Made by a program: the position numbers and the translations under genes
Part shown: one piece after another, positions 5,986 to 11,315 of the stretch
How the letters are laid out: each line of letters begins with the position of its first letter
Position numbering within the stretch: the first letter of the stretch is position 1
The notes under the pieces: model-generated
Told to the model about the DNA's origin: nothing
Database searches by the model: none
The model's input: the letters and a program-made list of their open reading frames with translations, nothing else
Source: Gammaproteobacteria bacterium
Lineage (GTDB): Bacteria; Pseudomonadota; Gammaproteobacteria; Chromatiales; Chromatiaceae
Length of the DNA: 11,315 bases
Assembly (NCBI GenBank): GCA_013041975.1
Contig: JABDQZ010000006.1
Location: 1 to 11,315 of the forward strand
Direction of reading: 5' to 3'

Positions 5986-7146
5986 TTATCTCAGTTTGAT
6001 CTTTACGGTTTTCGCGCTATCCCTGCTACCAGTTGCGCTATCCAGATAATGCAGTTGAATTTCATCGCCTGGCCTTCTGTTCATCATTTCCAGCTTGAAA
6101 TCAGCCAGCGTGGCCACCTCAACCTCATTGATACCGACGATGATGGCTCCAGCCCTGATATCCGTTTCACTGATTGCCCCGGTTTTTGTCATACCCTTGA
6201 TCACCACGGCATCACCGCTGGTTTCAAGAAAAGCACCGATCAGGCCGACATTGGGCAGCAGGTTCATTTGTGAAAATACCAGATAATCTGCCTTTCCCGG
6301 TTTCACACCGGCAGGGCTTTCGGAAGGCAGAATCGTTATGACCTTCTCCTTGATACGTCGCTTGATTCTGTTGGGAATACCAGAACCGAACTCGATATGA
6401 CCACTGCCTGCAAATACCAGCATGCGCTTTTGAGGATGCTCTTTCAGATAGTCAGCTGCATTCTCAGCCATGGTTTCATCCCAAAGCAGTTGTCCACGCA
6501 GGAAACCCTCAAAGGTTCCGGGGAAATCCGGATGCATTTTGAATATTTTTTCAAGGCGTTTTTCATATGCCTTGTCAGACCAGTCAAAACTGGAAGGTAA
6601 TTGCTGCTTGAGTTCGTCCGCCAGCTCTTCAAACCTTTTCTTTGTCACTACCTTGCTTAATTCACGGTCTGCATTGAGTGCCAAAAGCGGAATACCGTGT
6701 TCTCTGGCATAAAGCAGAATTGGCTGATACAAACGGTAGTCGTATGCCCAGCGATCGAAATATTCTGTTCGGTTTAACAATTGCTTTTCAGTGATGTTAC
6801 CGGCAAGAAAATCATTCAGATGTGACTGGAAAGGCTGTTGAAACCATTCCAGTCCGACAGCCAAATCAATATCATGCTCATGCATATAGCGCATGATTTC
6901 GAACTGCACCTGGTGATGATCCACGCGGGTGTGTTGTTCGCCAACCAGAATGACGCGTGCATCATTTTCATGCTGCAGGATAGCAGCAAGAGACAGCGTC
7001 TGACCGGGCTTGATCACTGCCCTGTCATTTATTGAAAACGCTTCGACAGACTGCTTGGCTGCGTGCATACCCGGCATTGCCTGCAAAGATATTGATACCA
7101 GGCCTAGTGATATCCAGACCACTACCAGGACAGGCTTACCTGTCAT
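5986..7146 (-). CDS. ChaN-like haem-binding-domain protein with C-terminal PDZ domain, exported
   Basis: 386 residues from the chosen ATG at 7146. This start begins with MTGK followed by a hydrophobic core and a likely signal-peptidase site after LQA (residue 23), so the protein should be periplasmic. There is no lipobox cysteine, unlike Campylobacter ChaN. The main domain is the ChaN/DUF399 (Cofac_haem_bdg) fold: VGEQH (68-72), GLEWFQQP (98-105), LLWDETMA (220-227) and GSGHIEFG (247-254). Some members bind haem and are linked to iron uptake; that role is known for the family and inferred here. Residues about 296-366 form a PDZ-like domain (GAFLETSGDAVV, then IRAGAIIVGINEV). The frame stays open to an ATG at 7239 with an AGGA about nine bases upstream, giving 31 more residues. 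I rejected that start because it would overlap the divergent gene by 36 bases and bury the signal peptide. It is divergent from an M1-like peptidase. Confidence 0.85.
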   Translation of the reverse strand: MTGKPVLVVVWISLGLVSISLQAMPGMHAAKQSVEAFSINDRAVIKPGQTLSLAAILQHENDARVILVGEQHTRVDHHQVQFEIMRYMHEHDIDLAVGLEWFQQPFQSHLNDFLAGNITEKQLLNRTEYFDRWAYDYRLYQPILLYAREHGIPLLALNADRELSKVVTKKRFEELADELKQQLPSSFDWSDKAYEKRLEKIFKMHPDFPGTFEGFLRGQLLWDETMAENAADYLKEHPQKRMLVFAGSGHIEFGSGIPNRIKRRIKEKVITILPSESPAGVKPGKADYLVFSQMNLLPNVGLIGAFLETSGDAVVIKGMTKTGAISETDIRAGAIIVGINEVEVATLADFKLEMMNRRPGDEIQLHYLDSATGSRDSAKTVKIKLR

Positions 7147-7171
7147 TTTGAACTTGTGGAAAAACCTGTAA

Positions 7172-7192
7172 TTATCGGTACGATGGCGATAA
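7172..7192. promoter_or_regulatory. Inverted repeat in the chaN-like / M1-like divergent spacer
   Basis: TTATCG (7172-7177) and CGATAA (7187-7192) are perfect inverted arms separated by nine bases; a shorter nested pair ATCG-gta-CGAT (7174-7184) overlaps the left arm. It lies in the 57-base gap between two divergent starts, where a shared operator would be expected. Six-base arms are short, so chance is possible. I found no convincing -35/-10 pair in this gap. Confidence 0.3.
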
Positions 7193-7203
7193 CATGAAAT
7201 GAA

Positions 7204-9264
7204 ATGACTCAAAGTTCCTTTGATATGATTAACAAGCATAGGCTGTATTCCTGTTTTTCCGGGTTGCTACTGTTGTTGGTGACATCAGTACTGCACGCAG
7301 AGGTCCTGCACCATGAACTTTCTGTTCAGTTGTATTCTGAAAACTCAAGTATTTCAGTAGAAGATATCATCACTCTGCCTGGCAATACTGATCAGGTGAT
7401 ATTTTCGTTAAACAACGCTTTTGAGGCATCAAGTCAGAATGCTACGCTTGAAATCATCTCACATTCCAAAAATAAACGAACCAATGTATATCAGTTAAGC
7501 AGACTTCCTGAAGATAGAAAGGTTCATCTTAAATACCGGGGAAAAATTATTGAAAACTCACGCTCGGGTTTATTTGGCATGCCTGAGCGACTATTTGATG
7601 AAAAAATGCTGTATCTGGATGGACGCAGTCACTGGTATCCGGTTTTTCCCGCACATCCGAATTTGACTTTTGACCTGGTAAGCACGCTACCGGAGGGCTG
7701 GGAAATCATCAGCCAGGGCAAAGGCAACCGTTCCGGTAAACGCATCAAATTTCATATGCCTCGTGCGCAGGATGATATCTACCTGATCGGCGCTCCCTGG
7801 AAGCGATATGCAAAATCCTCCGGCGATATTGAACTGGAAGTTTTTTTACTCAATGAAAACCCGGCACTGGCGAAAAGCTATCTTGATGCCACAGAAAAGT
7901 ATATCGAGCTCTATAGCAACTGGATTGGCGACTATCCCTACAAAAAGTTCGCTGTGGTTGAAAACAGCTGGCAAACGGGCTACGGCATGCCTTCATTCAC
8001 CCTGCTGGGTTCAAATGTCATTCGCCTGCCATTTATTATCTATACCTCGCTACCTCACGAAATTCTGCATAACTGGTGGGGCAATGGTGTATTCATAGAC
8101 TTCAGCAAGGGCAACTGGAGTGAAGGCCTTACGGCTTACATGGCTGATCATTTCAGCAGTGAACAAAGACACCAGGACAGTGAATATCGGCGCAAGGCAC
8201 TGGAGCGTTATGCCAACTTTGCTGCCAGGCAAAATGACTTTGCCCTGAAAAACTTTACTTCAAGACACAATGAAGCCAGCCAGGCTATCGGTTACAGCAA
8301 GTCTTTAATGTTGTTTCATATGATTCGCAGCAGGCTTGGTGATGAAATTTTCAATACAAAAATTCGCGCTTTCTGGGAAGCCTATCAATTCAGCTCGGCA
8401 AGTTTTCCTGAACTGCTGGCAGCACTGCTTGATGGAACAGAACTTGATACCAACTCTTTTATTACACAATGGTTAAACCGTAAAGGCGCACCTGAAATTA
8501 TGCTGACTGAAACCAGTGTGAAAAAAATTGACGATACTTTCACTTTGTCTGTCCATTTGAAACAACTGCAAAACGATGATAGCTATCAACTGCCCGTTCC
8601 AATGAAAGTTGTTTTTAACAATGGCAAGACAATAGCGGAGCAGTTGAAGTTGACTGACAAGTCACAACAGTTCAACTTCCGCTACAAACACCAGCCTGTA
8701 GAAATCCAGATCGATCCAGATTACGACATCTTTCGACTGCTGAGCCCACAAGAAAAGCCTGCTTCGTTAGGCAGACTCTTTGGGGCAAAAACACAGCTAC
8801 TGGTTTATCCCGAAGCGTCCTCAAAAGAAGTAATAAATGCATGGTTTAAACTGGCTGCGCTGTGGAATAAAAAATACAACAATATAAGACTGGTCCCAGA
8901 CTCGGAATTTAAACTATTATCCCCGGATACGGCTGTATGGATTCTTGGCTGGAACAATAAACTACTGCAAAACCACAGGCAGCGATTGAATTCTGATTCG
9001 CAGGAAATGCACTCTCAGTCAGTACGAATTAATAAAGAAACTTTCCAGACTACAGACCACGCCCTGGTGCTGCTTGATAATGACACCGGTCGCAGTCCGC
9101 TGGGTTTTATTGGCGCTAACAACCCATCAACGATAAACCGTCTGGCTCGCAAATTACCGCATTACAACAGCTATGGTCGGCTGGTTTTTGAAAATCGTTC
9201 CGCCAGCAATATTGTTAAACAACACCTGAAGGTCAGCAACTCGCCTCTGAAAAGCAGCCTGTAA
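7204..9264 (+). CDS. M1-like (gluzincin) metallopeptidase, exported, without GXMEN motif
   Basis: 686 residues with a Sec signal peptide (hydrophobic core about 17-30, cut after LHA near residue 32), so it acts in the periplasm or outside. A beta-rich N-terminal region is followed by the gluzincin core. The zinc site is HEILH (285-289) plus Glu307 in WSEGLTAYM, exactly the HEXXH-X18-E spacing of family M1. Tyr364 in GYSKSLMLFHM fits the M1 transition-state tyrosine. The exopeptidase motif GXMEN is replaced by GYGMPSF (259-265), so classical aminopeptidase activity is doubtful. The last ~160 residues (about 520-680, ending with LPHYNSYGRLVFE) form a separate alpha/beta-looking domain I do not recognise. 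The start is uncertain: an ATG at 7225 gives a neater signal peptide, and neither start has a good SD. The gene looks more AT-rich than ftsE-ftsX. It is divergent from the ChaN-like gene, suggesting a joint role. Confidence 0.88.
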   Translation: MTQSSFDMINKHRLYSCFSGLLLLLVTSVLHAEVLHHELSVQLYSENSSISVEDIITLPGNTDQVIFSLNNAFEASSQNATLEIISHSKNKRTNVYQLSRLPEDRKVHLKYRGKIIENSRSGLFGMPERLFDEKMLYLDGRSHWYPVFPAHPNLTFDLVSTLPEGWEIISQGKGNRSGKRIKFHMPRAQDDIYLIGAPWKRYAKSSGDIELEVFLLNENPALAKSYLDATEKYIELYSNWIGDYPYKKFAVVENSWQTGYGMPSFTLLGSNVIRLPFIIYTSLPHEILHNWWGNGVFIDFSKGNWSEGLTAYMADHFSSEQRHQDSEYRRKALERYANFAARQNDFALKNFTSRHNEASQAIGYSKSLMLFHMIRSRLGDEIFNTKIRAFWEAYQFSSASFPELLAALLDGTELDTNSFITQWLNRKGAPEIMLTETSVKKIDDTFTLSVHLKQLQNDDSYQLPVPMKVVFNNGKTIAEQLKLTDKSQQFNFRYKHQPVEIQIDPDYDIFRLLSPQEKPASLGRLFGAKTQLLVYPEASSKEVINAWFKLAALWNKKYNNIRLVPDSEFKLLSPDTAVWILGWNNKLLQNHRQRLNSDSQEMHSQSVRINKETFQTTDHALVLLDNDTGRSPLGFIGANNPSTINRLARKLPHYNSYGRLVFENRSASNIVKQHLKVSNSPLKSSL

Positions 9265-9289
9265 AAAGTGGCGCCGTAACAACAGGCAT

Positions 9290-9613
9290 TTATTGACTAT
9301 TTTTCCTGGCTCTTTTTAAAAAAACCTTCATTTCCTTGGCTGCCTGAATATCGCCTCTCTTTTCTGCCACTTCAATACCATCCAGAAAAACATCGACTGC
9401 TATATCATATTTTTCTGCCGCATTAAGTGTTTTACCCAGCAGTTTCCAGCCGGCAGAATAATCAGGATCTAATGAAACTGCTTTTCTTAAATGCTTTTCA
9501 GCTAAATCAAACTCATTGGACTTCAGGTATTCATTGCCAATACTATAATGCAAAAGTTGATTTTCTCGCTCAGTTCCAAGCATATTTTTCAAATTGTCTA
9601 ACATTTCGGACAT
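9290..9613 (-). CDS. Small tetratricopeptide-repeat (TPR) protein
   Basis: 107 residues with no signal peptide or membrane segment, so probably cytoplasmic. Two TPR-like helical pairs are visible: residues about 22-55 (SIGNEYLKSNEFDLAEKHL, then AVSLDPDY) and about 56-89 (GWKLLGKTLNAAEKYDIAVD). A short basic helix closes it (FLKRARKNSQ). The Ala/Gly/Tyr/Pro pattern LDPDY at the end of the first repeat is typical of TPRs, which mediate protein-protein contact. The partner is unknown. The ATG at 9613 has no clear SD; a second Met at codon 4 (9604) is also possible. The gene is AT-rich. It converges with the M1-like peptidase gene across 25 bases and lies 103 bases downstream of nhaA on the same strand. 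It is a plausible expressed gene but has no specific function. Confidence 0.8.
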   Translation of the reverse strand: MSEMLDNLKNMLGTERENQLLHYSIGNEYLKSNEFDLAEKHLRKAVSLDPDYSAGWKLLGKTLNAAEKYDIAVDVFLDGIEVAEKRGDIQAAKEMKVFLKRARKNSQ

Positions 9614-9716
9614 AATTTTAAATCTGTTTTAAGTACCTTACAGTTTTGATTGGGACATAAAGTAAATATTCAAGACCAATAACACCTACTGGTAACAATA
9701 CAAAAATGCCGGAAAT

Positions 9717-10892
9717 TTATTTTTTTGAAAAAGCCTTAAGAACCAAATAACCTAAAACCCCAGACACCAGCGACCCTAGAAGGATGCCCAGCCTGTCATC
9801 GACAGCATAATCCGGACCTCCCTGCTCGAAAGCCAGTGAAGCAATAAACAGACTCATGGTGAAGCCGATGCCGCAGAGCAGTGAAACGCCATAAAGCTGG
9901 CCCCAACTCACGGCCTCAGGCATTTTGGCTATGCCCAACTTGATAGCTAACCAGCTAAAGCCGAAAACACCTAATTGATTGCCGAAGAAAAGCCCCAGAG
10001 CAATACCCAATGGAACAGGGTGCAATAAAGAATCCATTCCCAGGCCATCAAAGCTGATACCTGCGTTCATGAAGGCAAATAAAGGTAAAATACCAAAAGC
10101 GACTGCCGGATGAAGGTCATGTTCCAGTCTTTCCAGCTGCGTTTGTTGTTGGCCCTGCTCTTTCCTGAACGGTATGAAAAAGGCGGTAAGCACACCGGCA
10201 AGCGTAGCGTGTACACCAGACTTTAATACTGCAGCCCATAAAACTAGACCAATCAACAAGTATGGAGCCAGAGATAACACGCCTCTACGATTCATAATAT
10301 AGAGAATGGCGAGACAAACGGCAGCAATGGTTAATGATGTGATTGACAGGTCAATTGTGTAAAAAATCGCAATGATAATGATCGCGCCAAGATCGTCAAT
10401 GATGGCAAGCGTCATTAAAAACAGCTTCAGCGACAGTGGAACTCGACTACCAAGCAAGGCGAGCACACCTAATGCGAAGGCTATATCTGTGGCAGACGGA
10501 ATGGCCCAGCCTTTCATGGAAACAGGATCACCCCAGTTAACATAGCTGTAAATAACTGCAGGTATAGCCATTCCACCGATGGCAGCTATGACAGGTAATA
10601 CCATTTTGGATGGATCAGATAATTCACCAGCCAGCAGTTCCCGTTTGATTTCCAGTCCAATCAGAAAGAAGAAAATAGCCATCAGGCCATCATTGACCCA
10701 AAGCAAAAATGGCTTGGCTATTTCGAATGCGCCGACCTTGATCTCTACAGGCGTATTCAATAGCGCATCGTAAAGAAACTTTAACGGGGAATTTTCAACA
10801 ATCATGGCCGCAATAGCGGCAATGAGTAGCAATATCCCACTCGCAGTTTCAAGGCGCAAGAAATCTTTCAGCGGTTTGACAAACATATCCAT
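9717..10892 (-). CDS. nhaA: Na+/H+ antiporter NhaA
   Basis: This inner-membrane exchanger expels Na+ (or Li+) in return for protons, for sodium tolerance and pH control. At 391 residues it is collinear with E. coli NhaA (388) with strong identity throughout: LLWVNDGLMAIFFFLIGLE (63-81), AIPSATDIAFALGVLALLGS (130-149), LAIIDDLGAIIII (162-174), LKSGVHATLAGV (223-234) and LCGIGFTMSLFIASLAF (339-355). The ion-site residues Asp136, Asp166 and Asp167 match E. coli Asp133, Asp163 and Asp164, and His228 matches His225. The TM10 lysine, E. coli Lys300 in GKPLG, is Asn305 here (GNQLG), read directly as codon AAT. ATG codons at 10892 and 10886 are both possible: a GGA lies two bases from the first and eight bases from the second. 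A 38-residue membrane protein lies upstream on the same strand. No NhaR-type regulator is seen. Confidence 0.97.
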   Translation of the reverse strand: MDMFVKPLKDFLRLETASGILLLIAAIAAMIVENSPLKFLYDALLNTPVEIKVGAFEIAKPFLLWVNDGLMAIFFFLIGLEIKRELLAGELSDPSKMVLPVIAAIGGMAIPAVIYSYVNWGDPVSMKGWAIPSATDIAFALGVLALLGSRVPLSLKLFLMTLAIIDDLGAIIIIAIFYTIDLSITSLTIAAVCLAILYIMNRRGVLSLAPYLLIGLVLWAAVLKSGVHATLAGVLTAFFIPFRKEQGQQQTQLERLEHDLHPAVAFGILPLFAFMNAGISFDGLGMDSLLHPVPLGIALGLFFGNQLGVFGFSWLAIKLGIAKMPEAVSWGQLYGVSLLCGIGFTMSLFIASLAFEQGGPDYAVDDRLGILLGSLVSGVLGYLVLKAFSKK

Positions 10893-11038
10893 GATCCAAC
10901 CAAGCTTACCTTGAATGCTGCATTTTTTCTATTGCCTGGTTGATGTAAAGGTGACTATTTCCCTGCTTTATTTTTGGTTATTGAAACGATATTTGTCAGT
11001 GCTATTAGAATAATTACCCTAAATATGGTTTTGCCTTT

Positions 11039-11155
11039 CTAGTCATCTGCCTCCAGAGCCGCACTGCCATTAATTAACCAGGTTGCAGTAGCGATACTAA
11101 TTACAGACGTAATAACTAAAGCCAAAAAAACAATATCAGTAATAAAATGATCCAT
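11039..11155 (-). CDS. Small single-span membrane protein, 38 residues, unknown function
   Basis: A short frame from ATG at 11155 to TAG at 11039, below usual gene-finder length. The product begins MDHFITDIVF, has one long hydrophobic stretch (about residues 7-28, rich in Ile, Val, Leu, Ala and Thr), then the polar tail LINGSAALEADD with four acids in the last five residues. A clear SD, CGGAG at 11165-11169 on the minus strand, lies nine bases before the ATG, which supports translation. It sits 51 bases after the stop of an upstream gene and 146 bases before nhaA, all on one strand. Such small proteins often act as subunits or modulators of transporters, but nothing in the sequence names a partner and I do not recognise the family. 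It could also be a chance frame, though the SD and the clean TM segment argue against that. Confidence 0.65.
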   Translation of the reverse strand: MDHFITDIVFLALVITSVISIATATWLINGSAALEADD

Positions 11156-11206
11156 GCTCACTTTCTCCGTTAATTACAATACTTTCTAAACTCAAACTTT
11201 TCTGTA

Positions 11207-11315
11207 TTAACCATTGATATCTATTATTTCAGCACTACATTCTTGACCATCTGTCGGATCTACCCCTCCAAACTCACGTAGCCGCTGAAAGAACTCATCA
11301 TGCTGTATGTAGTGG
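11207..11315 (-). CDS. C-terminal end of an unidentified gene (5' part beyond right edge)
   Basis: The last 35 codons of a frame that enters from the right edge and ends at TAA (11209-11207). The visible residues are soluble and polar: an aromatic and acidic stretch YIQHDEFFQRLREFGG, then VDPTDGQECSAEIIDING. There is no membrane segment and no motif I recognise. It is on the same strand as the small membrane protein and 51 bases upstream of it, so the two may share a transcript. The open frame, its end just before a gene with a good SD, and the protein-like composition support a real gene end, but the identity cannot be given. Confidence 0.55.
   Translation of the reverse strand, partial: HYIQHDEFFQRLREFGGVDPTDGQECSAEIIDING

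Noticed and set aside
5836..6273. Plus-strand frame of 145 codons
   Set aside because: It straddles the 3' end of the ChaN-like gene and the 5' end of the exchanger gene on the opposite strand and has no motif.
7150..7155. GAACTT in the divergent spacer as a sigma-E -35
   Set aside because: The next TC dinucleotide that could head a -10 is about 19 bases away and reads TCGGT, so both spacing and -10 fail.
7147..7239. Upstream ATG (7239) adding 31 residues to the ChaN-like protein
   Set aside because: An AGGA does precede it, but the extension would hide a standard signal peptide and overlap the start of the divergent peptidase gene. The ATG at 7146 gives a normal exported protein.
9614..9716. 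Terminator after nhaA
   Set aside because: I searched the 103-base AT-rich gap and found no GC-rich stem followed by a U-tract on the minus strand, so none is called.
10893..11038. Promoter for nhaA in the 146-base upstream gap
   Set aside because: CTGACA- and TTTACA-like hexamers exist, but none has a fair -10 at 16-18 bases. Nothing specific can be supported.

Overview
This looks like a chromosomal segment of a gammaproteobacterium. The main evidence is the ordered block ftsY-ftsE-ftsX-rpoH with an M16 zinc peptidase gene divergent from ftsY, an arrangement I know from Pseudomonas and relatives. The NhaA and RpoH proteins also read like the gammaproteobacterial forms. Genus cannot be fixed from the sequence alone. 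No mobile element, integrase, CRISPR array, tRNA or rRNA is visible.

Layout. Positions 1-1031 (minus) hold the N-terminal 343 residues of a secreted M16 peptidase that runs off the left edge. A 94-base divergent spacer separates it from ftsY (1126-2121), ftsE (2184-2864) and ftsX (2866-3831). These encode the SRP receptor and the FtsEX complex, which couples cell division to peptidoglycan hydrolysis. The 110-base gap before rpoH (3942-4793, heat-shock sigma factor) is the most informative non-coding DNA here. It carries two tandem CIRCE-type operators (3850-3876 and 3883-3909), a sigma-E-like promoter overlapping the first, and a sigma-70-like promoter overlapping the second. An intrinsic terminator (4827-4850) follows rpoH.

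The second half is accessory and mostly concerns ions and the envelope. A CaCA-type cation exchanger (4872-5915) lies downstream of a ChaN-like haem-binding-domain protein with a C-terminal PDZ domain (5986-7146), both on the minus strand. Divergent from the latter is an exported M1-like metallopeptidase (7204-9264) that keeps the zinc site but lacks the GXMEN aminopeptidase motif. A short TPR protein (9290-9613), the Na+/H+ antiporter NhaA (9717-10892), an unannotated 38-residue membrane protein (11039-11155) and the C-terminus of an unknown gene (11207-11315) complete the window, all on the minus strand.

How the parts work together. The left block is a conserved housekeeping set: membrane protein targeting, division and heat-shock control. 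The promoter reading suggests rpoH integrates two inputs, envelope stress through sigma-E and GroE/HrcA folding capacity through CIRCE. NhaA and the CaCA exchanger both move monovalent or divalent cations and fit a salt-exposed lifestyle, though that is inference. I do not see a wholly new multi-gene system. The best leads are the double-CIRCE rpoH control region, the NhaA with Asn where E. coli has Lys300, the ChaN-PDZ/M1-like divergent pair, and the small membrane protein upstream of nhaA.
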